The notes below the pieces were generated by a model. The model saw nothing but the letters and a program-made list of their open reading frames with translations. It searched no databases and was not told the origin of the DNA. This document shows, piece after piece, positions 7,343-15,870 of a stretch of DNA of 64,000 nucleotides. Made by a program: the position numbers and the translations under genes. Position 1 is the stretch's first letter, and each line of letters opens with the position of its first letter. Origin of the DNA: Rickettsiales bacterium (GTDB taxonomy: Bacteria; Pseudomonadota; Alphaproteobacteria; Rickettsiales; JABSSG01); contig JABSSG010000024.1 of assembly GCA_013214525.1 (NCBI GenBank), positions 167,099-231,098 on the forward strand. The letters run 5' to 3'.

Positions 7343-9244
7343 CTAAAAACAACTATATTCACTATGATTATTAATAAGACCAAACAAAATTCCCTCTACA
7401 TCTACACCAAGTTCTTCATTTAAATTTTCTAAGGTATATTCATCAAGCCTAGCAAAATTAGCACCAGCCTTACATAGAGGCTCAATTACCTTCTGACCAC
7501 AATATTGGACTAACTCGTTCAAATCAAAAGCACTAATACTATCAAAATCAAATCCTACTTCCATTAGAATATTTATTACACTATTTGTATCATACGACCC
7601 AGCCAAATATACCAAAAGATTAGAAAAATCAACTCCAGCTTCATATAGATGTTTTATTATACTAACACCTCCTATCTGAATTAAATCATCTAAATTAAGA
7701 ATATCAAACTTATCAATGCTGAGAATATCTCTGTCAAATAAAGAACTTACAAATTTATTACTAAAATCGCTAAAATTAACTCCTGCTTCAGATAGTTTTT
7801 TCATTACATCTAAATCAGCTATCTGAGATAAATCTTCTAGATCAAAAGCACTAATACTACCAAAATCAAACCCTACTTCCATTAGAATATTTACTACACT
7901 ATTTGTATCATACAACCCAGCTAAATATACCAAAAGATTAGAAAAATCAACTCCAGCTTCGTATAAAGGTTTTATTATATCTAAACCAAAAAATTCTATT
8001 AAACTATTTACATCGCTTGTACCAAATTTAGAAAAATCAGCTCTTCCCTTAACTAAAATCTCAATTACATCAATGCCACAAATATTGATTATTTCTTCTA
8101 AATCAAAACTATCAAAATTCTCAAAGTCAAATCCTAACCCAAATAAATCTTTAACTATATTCAAATGAAATAACTCTATTAATTTTTTTGCACTTGAAAT
8201 ATCAAGCTCATCTACACCAAAACTTCCTTTGTTCATCAAAGACCTTATGAACTTATAATGAAGCTTATTAAGATTCACCCCTATTTCAAAAAAAGCTACA
8301 ATTGCAGGAACACCATGATGGCTTATAACTTTCTTCAACAATATTGTATTAAAATCTGTAAAATCAAATTCCTTTGATAAAGGTTTAATTATATCTACGC
8401 CTAATTTATTAATTAACCTGACTATTTTGAGTCCGTTCATTTTACGGATACACTTAACAATATCGTATGGCATTTTAGCATTAAAACCATTCCTCTCAAA
8501 AAAGGATAAAACTTTGTCTTTCTGAGATCTGCTAGATGATTTATTTGATGACACATTTTCAAATAAAAACCCTTTTCTCATTGCCTCTGATACAAAATAC
8601 TTATTATGCCACTCAAAGATTGAATCAAAATATTCATTTTTCTCATTAATATTTTGTGCTGCTAAATTTTCAATATGTTTTACTGCAAACTCGGCATGAT
8701 ACTCGCTTTGATCATATCCTAAACCTTTTAAATCATATGAGCTACTCCAAGTATTGCTATATTTTTTTGCACCTTTTCGAATCACCTTTATAGCTTCTAC
8801 AAACTCTTTTTTGCCCTTTTGATTACTTGAGAAAGGTTTAGATTGATTATCAAATATTAAATCAAAAGCAAAATGAGATAATTCATGCATTAAAGTACCA
8901 ATCATCCTGTCAGTCATCTTTTTATGACCTAATGTTTTTACCTCAGGGTTACGCCCACCTCCAGAACTTGTATATTGTCCTAAAACAATAGTATTAGTGT
9001 TATAATTTTTCCCTGAAGCACTTGTATAAGGAGCATACTTAATATCAATAAAAGATACTTTATTTTGATGATAAAATTCTGCTGCTACATCAAGAATGTT
9101 TTGCTCATATGATGAAGCACTCATATAATAATTCCCTAGTTTTCCTTGAACTACACTACACTCTTGAAAAGTTTTTGAATCACAACTAATACTACTAAAC
9201 AATGATTTAATTTTATTAGACAACTTATTTTTCTTTCGAGGCAT
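7343..9244 (-). CDS. HExxH metallopeptidase-like protein with C-terminal helical repeats; candidate effector
   Basis: 633 residues, no signal peptide or membrane segment. The N-terminal third contains GTLMHELSHFAFDL (HExxH, His120-Glu121-His124) and, ~57 residues later, GYDQSEYHAEFAV, whose acidic/His residues could supply the third zinc ligand; this is the layout of zinc-dependent peptidases. From ~residue 250 on there are about ten degenerate units of 30-35 residues built on IIKPLYEAGVDFSNL, resembling ankyrin or other alpha-solenoid repeats, ending near the C-terminus. Two 126-bp stretches inside are nearly identical (recent duplication). It is a single gene between fabI and an SbtA-like gene. 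A protease-repeat protein in a T4SS-bearing bacterium could be a host-directed effector, but no secretion signal was identified. Confidence 0.6.
   Translation of the reverse strand: MPRKKNKLSNKIKSLFSSISCDSKTFQECSVVQGKLGNYYMSASSYEQNILDVAAEFYHQNKVSFIDIKYAPYTSASGKNYNTNTIVLGQYTSSGGGRNPEVKTLGHKKMTDRMIGTLMHELSHFAFDLIFDNQSKPFSSNQKGKKEFVEAIKVIRKGAKKYSNTWSSSYDLKGLGYDQSEYHAEFAVKHIENLAAQNINEKNEYFDSIFEWHNKYFVSEAMRKGFLFENVSSNKSSSRSQKDKVLSFFERNGFNAKMPYDIVKCIRKMNGLKIVRLINKLGVDIIKPLSKEFDFTDFNTILLKKVISHHGVPAIVAFFEIGVNLNKLHYKFIRSLMNKGSFGVDELDISSAKKLIELFHLNIVKDLFGLGFDFENFDSFDLEEIINICGIDVIEILVKGRADFSKFGTSDVNSLIEFFGLDIIKPLYEAGVDFSNLLVYLAGLYDTNSVVNILMEVGFDFGSISAFDLEDLSQIADLDVMKKLSEAGVNFSDFSNKFVSSLFDRDILSIDKFDILNLDDLIQIGGVSIIKHLYEAGVDFSNLLVYLAGSYDTNSVINILMEVGFDFDSISAFDLNELVQYCGQKVIEPLCKAGANFARLDEYTLENLNEELGVDVEGILFGLINNHSEYSCF
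7522..7966. repeat. Direct repeat inside the metallopeptidase-like gene
   Basis: Bases 7522-7647 and 7841-7966 are ~126-bp near-identical direct copies differing at only a few positions (for example CATACGACCC versus CATACAACCC). They encode the two LYEAGVDFSNLLVYLAG repeat blocks and point to recent expansion of the repeat domain. Confidence 0.85.
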
Positions 9245-9452
9245 TTTTCAATATATATTAATTTACTTAAATAACTTAATAAATATTAATTAATATGTCA
9301 ATTAAAAAATAAATATTGTTGATTAAATAATTATATTCTCTATAAATTTTTACTATTTCTTTAAAAAAAATTATCTACTTAATCATTAAGGCATGATTAG
9401 TATAAAAGTCTGCCTCCAATTAAAATAAAAAATTTTACGGCTAGCTAGCTTA

Positions 9453-10439
9453 TTACCCCAGAAGTTTTTGTGCTAAAGAAAAATATAATGGAATACCAAT
9501 TGCAATATTAAATGGGAAAGTAATAGCAAGAGACATCGGCACATAAATAGCAGCTTTTGCTTGTGGCAATGCTAAACGCATAGCAGCAGTTACAGCTATA
9601 TAAGATGCACTTGCAACTAATATCGTAAATAATGTTCCTGTGCCAATATTCAAACCTATCAACTTACTTAAGGTAAGACCAACACCTGCACCAATTAAAG
9701 GCATATAAAGACCAAACAAAATTAATTTGATGCTAAATTCCTTTAGATGGTGAAGTTCTCTGGAAACCATCAACCCCATATCAAGTAAAAAGAATGCTAA
9801 AATACCCTGAAATGGTTCTACTAAAAACCCATGCATTTTTTCAATTCCTTTCGTACCACTAGCAAGTCCTATCAAAAATGACCCAGTAAGTAATAATATA
9901 GCACCATTGGTAAAGATCTCTCGACTCAATTTTGGAGTTGCTTTTGCCATTGTTGTGATAAGTTTAGGTTTAGCTTTATGAGCAATAAATAACCCCGTTA
10001 AAATAGCTGGTGCTTCCATTAATGCCAGTATAGCTACAATATATCCTGCATAAACAACTTCATTAGCTTCTAAGAAAGTTGCGGCTGTCACAAAAGTTAC
10101 CATACTAATAGAACCATAATGAGCTGCCACTGCCGCTGCTGTTGTGCTGTCTAACTTTGTGGTCCATTTAAGCAATAAATAACCTAAGAATGGTTGTGTA
10201 AAACCTGTAATAATTCCAGCAAGTATAGTATATGCCATCGTGCCATTAATCTCAGGTGCCTCATAAAGGGCAACGCCTCCCTTAAAACCTATAGCCATCA
10301 TAAGGTATATTGCTAGATAACGACTTATCTGTTCAGGCACATTCAAATCTGATTTAACAAAGCCTGCAATAATACCAAGAATAAAAAATAAAATAGGTGG
10401 TGAAATAAAATTTTGTAAGAAAAGCTCAATAATACTCAT
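9453..10439 (-). CDS. SbtA-like sodium-dependent bicarbonate transporter
   Basis: 328 residues, strongly hydrophobic with about ten membrane helices. The opening FFILGIIAGFVKSDLNVPEQ and AIGFKGGVALYEAP match the SbtA (formerly DUF897) family, as does AAHYGSISMVTFVTA in the middle. Cyanobacterial SbtA imports HCO3- with Na+; homologues in heterotrophs are mostly untested. The companion regulator SbtB (a PII-like protein) is not adjacent. Family assignment is firm, substrate is inferred. Confidence 0.85.
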   Translation of the reverse strand: MSIIELFLQNFISPPILFFILGIIAGFVKSDLNVPEQISRYLAIYLMMAIGFKGGVALYEAPEINGTMAYTILAGIITGFTQPFLGYLLLKWTTKLDSTTAAAVAAHYGSISMVTFVTAATFLEANEVVYAGYIVAILALMEAPAILTGLFIAHKAKPKLITTMAKATPKLSREIFTNGAILLLTGSFLIGLASGTKGIEKMHGFLVEPFQGILAFFLLDMGLMVSRELHHLKEFSIKLILFGLYMPLIGAGVGLTLSKLIGLNIGTGTLFTILVASASYIAVTAAMRLALPQAKAAIYVPMSLAITFPFNIAIGIPLYFSLAQKLLG

Positions 10440-10513
10440 ATAGTTACTTATTTATTTTTGTAGAGTATGTCTCATTATACTTAAAAAATCAGAAATTTTA
10501 AGAAAGAAAATAA

Positions 10514-11587
10514 TTATTCATCTTCTCTTATCATAATTCCTTCAGCAATTAAATGTTCTGCCGCAATAAGATCCTGTGATAACTCTTCCTCTAATTCTTC
10601 TATTGTAGGAAGATCAGTTTTTAGTTCTTTAGGAATGGATTCAACGATTTCATATTCTGCTAAACCTATTGGCTTACCTACCCCTCTTAATGCATACTCC
10701 CCTTTTACCTTTCCCCCCTTATCCTTACATAAAATTATTCCTATTGTAGGGTTATCATGTTCATTCTTCAATTTATCATCAATAGCAGATAAATAAAAAT
10801 TAAGTTTACCAGCATATTCAGGCTTAAAATGCTTTGCTTTAAGTTCTACAACTACATAACATCTTAATTTCAAATGATAAAATAACATATCAATGTAATA
10901 ATCTTCTCCTTCTATTTCCAAATGATATTGGTTTCCTACAAAAGCAAAACCAGAACCAAGCTCTAATAAAAATTTACGGATATGTTTCGTTAGTTCCTTT
11001 TCAATCTCTCTTTCATATACATCTTTACCAATAGACAAAAAATCAAAAATATAAGGATCTTTTAATGTTTGCTCTGCTAAATCTGATTGAGGTTTAGGCA
11101 AAGTAGCTTGAAAATTTGATATTTTTTTCTTACTTTGTCTTTTATATAAATTTAGTTCCATTTGATGCATTAAAATACTTCGAGACCATCCATGCATTAT
11201 TGTTTGTTTTGCATACCATAAATATTCATCTTCATTATCAATTTTATTCATAAGCACTAAATTATGTCCCCAAGGTATTTGTGCAACAACCTGCTGCACA
11301 AATTCACCATCCGGAAAAATATAAGCAAATTTCCGCATATATTTCAAATTTCTAACAGAAAAACCTTTCATCTCACTAAATTCTTGAGACAAATCAAAAG
11401 CTAGCTGATCTATTATTTTATGTCCCCACCCTCTTTGGTTTTGTTCAACTAAAATTTTTTTACCAATATACCAATAAAGCTCTATTAACTTTGTACTAAC
11501 GTTCAATGTTGTTTTTATTTGAGTTGCTTTAATTTTTTCTTTTAATATATCTATGAATTCTAGATATTCTCTATTACATTTCATCAT
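10514..11587 (-). CDS. DUF1016 / YhcG-type PD-(D/E)xK nuclease family protein
   Basis: 357 residues. N-terminal helical DUF1016 region includes KLIELYWYIGKKI, GWGHKIIDQLAFDL and SVRNLKYMRKFA; then a C-terminal nuclease-like core with DYYIDMLFYHLKLRCYVVVE and ELKAKHF, which supplies the Asp and Glu-x-Lys of the PD-(D/E)xK fold. Homologues such as YhcG/PdeN-type proteins occur near mobile DNA and restriction loci, but cellular roles are unclear. It lies 11 bases after mutM on the same strand. Two consecutive Met codons make the start 11587 or 11584. Confidence 0.85.
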   Translation of the reverse strand: MMKCNREYLEFIDILKEKIKATQIKTTLNVSTKLIELYWYIGKKILVEQNQRGWGHKIIDQLAFDLSQEFSEMKGFSVRNLKYMRKFAYIFPDGEFVQQVVAQIPWGHNLVLMNKIDNEDEYLWYAKQTIMHGWSRSILMHQMELNLYKRQSKKKISNFQATLPKPQSDLAEQTLKDPYIFDFLSIGKDVYEREIEKELTKHIRKFLLELGSGFAFVGNQYHLEIEGEDYYIDMLFYHLKLRCYVVVELKAKHFKPEYAGKLNFYLSAIDDKLKNEHDNPTIGIILCKDKGGKVKGEYALRGVGKPIGLAEYEIVESIPKELKTDLPTIEELEEELSQDLIAAEHLIAEGIMIREDE

Positions 11588-11598
11588 TTTTTAATCCG

Positions 11599-12411
11599 CT
11601 ATTTTTGGCATTGTGGACAATAATATGTACTCCTATTATTTTGTGTAATTTTTAAGATAGACTCATCACATTTTGGACAATTTTGATTGTTCTTACCATA
11701 TACCGATAATAACTGTACAAAATACCCTAAGTCACCTTTTGGGTTTCTAAAATCTCTAATGGTAGTGCCACCAGCTTCTATAGCTTTCTTAAGTATATCT
11801 AATGTAGCTTTATAAATTCTTTTTGCTTCTCCTAAAGAAATCGTATTTGTTAATCTATCTGGTTTAATATTTGAGTGAAATAAAATCTCACTAGCATATA
11901 TATTGCCTATCCCCACAACTACTTTACTTTCCATCAATAATTGCTTTATTGATACTCTTCTTTTCTGACATTTTTTATATAAATATTTATGATTAAATAC
12001 TTCAGAAAATGGTTCAGCACCTAAATTTTTTATAAGAAAATGATTCTCAAAAGAATTATCAATCCAAACTATAGCCCCAAATCTTCTAGGATCGTAAAAA
12101 CTAATAAAAAAATCATTAGCCAATCGCAAAGTAAGATGTATATGTTGTTTTTCTTGGCGTTGTCGTGTTACATACAATTTTCCACTCATGCCAAAATGGA
12201 ACAGTAAAAAACCTCTCTCTAACTCAAAAACAAGATATTTAGCTCTTCGAGTTACATTCACAATATATTGTTGTGATATCAAACTACTAAGATTCGACGC
12301 TATAGGATATCTAAGTTTATATCGATAGATTATAGTATCAATGATTTTCGTGCCTAAACAAAACTCCTTTAAACCATTTTTAATAGTTTCTACCTCAGGC
12401 AACTCTGGCAT
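11599..12411 (-). CDS. mutM: Formamidopyrimidine-DNA glycosylase (Fpg/MutM)
   Basis: 270 residues, usual length. Bifunctional glycosylase/AP lyase that removes 8-oxoguanine and ring-opened purines. It begins MPELPEVET with catalytic Pro2 and Glu3, has the helix-two-turn-helix GIGNIYASEILFHSNIKP, and ends with a four-cysteine zinc finger (CPKC...CPQC). The NGxxxR beta-hairpin tip is GGTTIRDFRNPKG. Co-directional with the DUF1016 gene. Confidence 0.95.
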   Translation of the reverse strand: MPELPEVETIKNGLKEFCLGTKIIDTIIYRYKLRYPIASNLSSLISQQYIVNVTRRAKYLVFELERGFLLFHFGMSGKLYVTRQRQEKQHIHLTLRLANDFFISFYDPRRFGAIVWIDNSFENHFLIKNLGAEPFSEVFNHKYLYKKCQKRRVSIKQLLMESKVVVGIGNIYASEILFHSNIKPDRLTNTISLGEAKRIYKATLDILKKAIEAGGTTIRDFRNPKGDLGYFVQLLSVYGKNNQNCPKCDESILKITQNNRSTYYCPQCQK

Positions 12412-12476
12412 TATTCTCTCAACTTTATGTTCTCCAGAGCTTATATATTAAAAATGATAATATAACAAATAAATTC

Positions 12477-13925
12477 TTACTTGCCTAGTTTACAATAAGA
12501 GACAGAGAACTTGTCATTCTTTAATTCAGCTATAGACATCCCCTTATCAGAAATGGTACTGCAGTTCTCAATTTTACTATATACTGGGTATATATTTCTG
12601 AATAATAAAAGAAAGTTAGCTTTATCTTTAGGATGAAAACTTGCAAATACATTTGCACTTGAGTGCATATTAGAAATCTTTTTTAAGAAATCAAAATATT
12701 CTTTTTTATTCTTAGAGTCATTCAGCCTTACTATCACATAGTCACTTTGACTGCAATCAGCAGAAATTGCTGCGGTTCCTGCAAAATCTGAAGAATATGT
12801 TTTCTTAGCACGCTTAGTTTCATTAGAAGATTCAGCACTATTGATAATAGCTCTCATCATATTAACAGTTTCAGCAGGATACTTACCAACAGTAGTTTCT
12901 CCTGATAACATAACTCCATCTGCATTATTATACACTGCATATGAAACATCTACCACTTCAGCATTGTAAGGTCTAATAGCATTTGCCATAGACTCCATCA
13001 TTTGAGTTGCTACAACAAAAGGTTTTTTAGCCTTTTTCATAACATTTATTATTTTCTTCTCTGCTACTGCTATATTTTCTGGACCAATCTCTACAGATAA
13101 ATCTCCACGAGCAATCATAATAGCATCAGCAGCTTTAGCAATTTTCAAAAGAGTTTTTTCTTCTATAGAAGGAATAGTTTCAATCTTAGCAATGATTTTA
13201 ATATCGCTATTATTAATTAGTTTCTTCACTTGATAAATTTCTTTCTCACTTTGTACAAACGATAAAGCAATCCAATCAGGCTTTTGCTTTAATATAAAAG
13301 TTAAGTCTTTTTTATCTTTTTTAGTAATAATATCTACTGGTAATACAACATTCGGAATATTAACTCCTTTATTATTTTTTAAAACTCCTCCACTAATAAC
13401 CTTGCATGTCACAGAGTTATCATCCACCTGCTGCACTTTAAGTTTGATTTTTCCATCATCAATATAAATTTCATTTCCTGCATGTAATGCTTTTATAATT
13501 TTAGGATGTGGAAAATATACTCTTTTTTCATTACCAAGAGCATTTTTTTGTAAATCCAATTTAAAAATAGCACCTGTCTCTAATAAAGCACTATCATTTG
13601 TGAACTTACCTATTCTAATTTTTGGTCCTTGTAAATCAGCTAAGATAGCAGCATTTTTACCTGTAATCTGCATAGCTTTTCTTGCATTATTTATCAACTT
13701 CTTATGATAATCATGCGATGCATGAGAAAAGTTTAACCTGAATACATTTACTCCGTTATTAAGCAACTCAGATAGCTTTTCTACGCTCTCCGTTGCAGGT
13801 CCAATTGTTGCGACAATTTTAGTGTTTTTTTCTACAGCTCCAAATGACGGACTATAGCTTATTAAACTTATACAAATAATTAAAATAAAATAATAAATTT
13901 TAGCCGAGATAGATAGATGCTTCAT
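12477..13925 (-). CDS. pyk: Pyruvate kinase with an N-terminal signal peptide
   Basis: 482 residues. The catalytic barrel is recognisable: KIVATIGPATESVEKL, FRLNFSHA, ADLQGPKIRIG, KIIAKIETIPS (active-site Lys), DAIMIARGDLSVEIG (usual MVARGDLGVE), FVVATQMMESM and DGVMLSGETTVGKYP. Pyruvate kinase makes pyruvate and ATP from phosphoenolpyruvate and ADP. Two oddities: about 30 extra N-terminal residues form a Lys-flanked hydrophobic core (IYYFILIICISLISY) and an AxA-like cut site (SFGA), i.e. a Sec signal peptide; and the C-terminal domain is divergent. The catalytic part starts right after the putative cut, where normal enzymes begin. An alternative internal start is not obvious. Confidence 0.88.
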   Translation of the reverse strand: MKHLSISAKIYYFILIICISLISYSPSFGAVEKNTKIVATIGPATESVEKLSELLNNGVNVFRLNFSHASHDYHKKLINNARKAMQITGKNAAILADLQGPKIRIGKFTNDSALLETGAIFKLDLQKNALGNEKRVYFPHPKIIKALHAGNEIYIDDGKIKLKVQQVDDNSVTCKVISGGVLKNNKGVNIPNVVLPVDIITKKDKKDLTFILKQKPDWIALSFVQSEKEIYQVKKLINNSDIKIIAKIETIPSIEEKTLLKIAKAADAIMIARGDLSVEIGPENIAVAEKKIINVMKKAKKPFVVATQMMESMANAIRPYNAEVVDVSYAVYNNADGVMLSGETTVGKYPAETVNMMRAIINSAESSNETKRAKKTYSSDFAGTAAISADCSQSDYVIVRLNDSKNKKEYFDFLKKISNMHSSANVFASFHPKDKANFLLLFRNIYPVYSKIENCSTISDKGMSIAELKNDKFSVSYCKLGK

Positions 13926-14039
13926 ATATAGGTTTCTTTTTGTTAACTAAATACACATAATATCTTGCTAATCACAAAATGTCAATTTTTGTTTCAATTA
14001 ACTATAATGTTCAAGCACGAAGAGCATCTCCCTAAGTTG

Positions 14040-14212
14040 GTACTTGAAGAACCCTAGTTTTAAAGAAAGAAAATGGAATTAATATCAAATTTAAAAATTC
14101 GCAAATATCGCTGATATCCCTGCCTTCGCAGGGACAAGCTTAAGACATTTTTAAATGAAGATAGTAGTTTCATTTTCAAACTTAAAAACCAGAGGCCTCA
14201 GGTATGATTAGT
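14040..14212. repeat. Family A palindromic element with centrally nested C hairpin
   Basis: Left arm starts GGTACTTGAAGAACCCTAG; right arm ends GGCCTCAGGTATGATTAG. The C hairpin (TCCCTGCCTTCGCAGGGA, 14117-14134) sits at the centre, after GCTGATA, a different position from the copies at 5539 and 53804. The element fills most of the 400-base gap between pyk and virB2; the rest holds virB2 promoter sequence (a TTATAAAT at ~14307). Confidence 0.75.
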
Positions 14213-14331
14213 ATATGTTGCTATTATACAATAGTAAATGCTGAAACTAACTAACAAATTAACAAAGATAGCTATCCATAAAAAAAAATGTTATCATTAT
14301 AATTAAGTTATAAATAATTAGAGAGGAAGTT

Positions 14332-14682
14332 ATGAAGTTAAACTTAAGAAGGTTAGACTTAGAAAATATAAGACAATATGTAGTTGCCTTATGTATTATA
14401 GGTCTAATAATGAATGCACGTGATGCATTTGCAGCAGATGATGACCCTACTGCTATTACAACGGTACTTTGCAATGTACTAGATTTGCTAGAAGGAACTG
14501 CAGGTAAAGTAATAGCTTCTCTTGCCATAATCATATTAGGCATTGGGTTATTTATAGGAAAATTATCTTGGCCAGTTGCCCTTGCTACCGCAGTAGGTGT
14601 AGGTATTATCTTTGGAGCAGAAGATCTTGTAGAATGGCTAGCAGGAGGTAAAGCCATAACAGATACATGCTCAACATCATAA
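14332..14682 (+). CDS. virB2: VirB2-type T4SS pilin
   Basis: 116 residues with the TrbC/VirB2 layout: signal peptide ending NARDAFA|ADD (Ala-x-Ala cut after ~residue 35), then two long hydrophobic helices (KVIASLAIIILGIGLFIG and PVALATAVGVGIIFGA) joined by a short loop, and a short polar tail. Two cysteines (CNVLDLL and DTCSTS) could form a disulfide. In the Rickettsiales vir homologue system (Rvh) VirB2 genes are often scattered and duplicated, as here where no other T4SS gene adjoins. A GAGGAAG Shine-Dalgarno precedes the ATG. Confidence 0.85.
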   Translation: MKLNLRRLDLENIRQYVVALCIIGLIMNARDAFAADDDPTAITTVLCNVLDLLEGTAGKVIASLAIIILGIGLFIGKLSWPVALATAVGVGIIFGAEDLVEWLAGGKAITDTCSTS

Positions 14683-14729
14683 TGAGTATTTAAATAAAAA
14701 TATTTACAACACAATTTCATATATTTAAA

Positions 14730-14757
14730 AACCCTGATATAATATCAGGGTTTTTTA
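14730..14757 (+). terminator. Rho-independent terminator of virB2
   Basis: Perfect stem ACCCTGATAT/ATATCAGGGT followed by six T residues, ~48 bases after the virB2 stop. Confidence 0.9.
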
Positions 14758-14770
14758 TTACCTTTTATCT

Positions 14771-15436
14771 ATGAATAAATATAAATTATTTAAAATAATA
14801 TCTGTTATAAGCTCGCTTATAATACTCATTTCATTAATTTCTATAATGGTTTTAACACCATCTGTAAAAAAAAATAATATAAAACAAAATCAAATAGATG
14901 AAAATAATCCTTTTGCTATCTCAACTAATTTTACCTTAAAAACAATTTCAAATAATCATTTAAGCTCTGATACATTACGGGGAAAATTTATTTTTATTTA
15001 TTTTGGAAGCACATATTGTCCACATATTTGCTTACCTAATTTAGTAAAAATGAAAACTATTCTTACATTATTAAAAAATCAACATAACAATAACTTAATT
15101 GAATTTATCTTTATTACTACTGACCCAAAAAATGATACTTCAGAACATTTAAAAAACTATTTTAATAAACTAGAACCTAAAATTATCCCTTTAACTGGTA
15201 CAAAAGAACAAATAGATCTAGTTCTGAAAAACTTTAAAGTTTATAGAACTCTATTCAACAACAATACCCTTGATAAATCTCAAAAAAATAAAATTGGCAC
15301 TACAGATTGTAATATAAGTGCTTCCTCACCATTTTACTTAATAGACCAGAATGGCAAATTAATTAAAAGATACAACTCCTATAGTGCAAGCTTAAATGTC
15401 GCTAAAGATATCTCACATTATATTAAAATATCCTAA
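14771..15436 (+). CDS. SCO1/SenC/PrrC family protein
   Basis: 221 residues with an N-terminal membrane anchor (~8-28) and a thioredoxin-like periplasmic domain. The motif FGSTYCPHICLPNL holds the CxxxC pair of SCO proteins, which deliver copper to the CuA site of cytochrome oxidase. The later metal-ligand His, normally a few residues before the YLID strand, is not seen: the sequence reads DCNISASSPFYLID. Loss of that His would compromise copper binding, so a thiol-redox role is possible. Convergent with divK (2 bases). Confidence 0.85.
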   Translation: MNKYKLFKIISVISSLIILISLISIMVLTPSVKKNNIKQNQIDENNPFAISTNFTLKTISNNHLSSDTLRGKFIFIYFGSTYCPHICLPNLVKMKTILTLLKNQHNNNLIEFIFITTDPKNDTSEHLKNYFNKLEPKIIPLTGTKEQIDLVLKNFKVYRTLFNNNTLDKSQKNKIGTTDCNISASSPFYLIDQNGKLIKRYNSYSASLNVAKDISHYIKIS

Positions 15437-15438
15437 TA

Positions 15439-15870
15439 TCATGTACCGGTAGCTTGATAAAATTGTTCTTCCAAAAACAATTCTTTTACATCTTGAAGAG
15501 GAATAATCTCCTGTATTTTCTCAAGAAATGCACTAATTGAAAAAGGCTTGACCATATAATTAGCACACCCCGATTTCAATATCTTTTTATGGTGAATAGT
15601 TTTAGTAAGAGTAGTCAAGACCATAAAAGGAATCTGACTAGTTATTTTATTTCTTCTTATTTTTTTTATTATGTCTAAACTCGCAAAATTTGTAATTCCT
15701 ACATCAATTAAAACCAAATCTGGCATATTTTCTAAAATTTTCTTAAAAACATCACCTCTTTCTGCAATGCAAATTGTTTGTACCATTTTTGTCTCAAGTA
15801 CATCCTTAAATAACCTCATATTCAAAGCATCATCTTCTGCAATTAAAATTTTTAAATCTCTATTCATCAT
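15439..15870 (-). CDS. divK: Single-domain response regulator, DivK-like
   Basis: 143 residues, receiver domain only. N-terminal KILIAEDDALNMRLFKDVLE carries the acidic pocket, LVLIDVGI has the phospho-acceptor Asp, VLTT the conserved Thr and YMVKPF the Lys. The LNMRLF helix is typical of DivK, the alphaproteobacterial cell-cycle regulator that acts with PleC/DivJ kinases. Compared with free-living DivK, the DVGI replaces the usual DIQLP. Its start overlaps the gpsA stop by 11 bases, so it is likely translated together with gpsA. Confidence 0.82.
   Translation of the reverse strand: MMNRDLKILIAEDDALNMRLFKDVLETKMVQTICIAERGDVFKKILENMPDLVLIDVGITNFASLDIIKKIRRNKITSQIPFMVLTTLTKTIHHKKILKSGCANYMVKPFSISAFLEKIQEIIPLQDVKELFLEEQFYQATGT

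Noticed and set aside
10514-11587. DUF1016 gene as part of a restriction or toxin system
   Set aside because: No methyltransferase, specificity subunit or antitoxin-like gene adjoins; neighbours are mutM and the SbtA-like gene.
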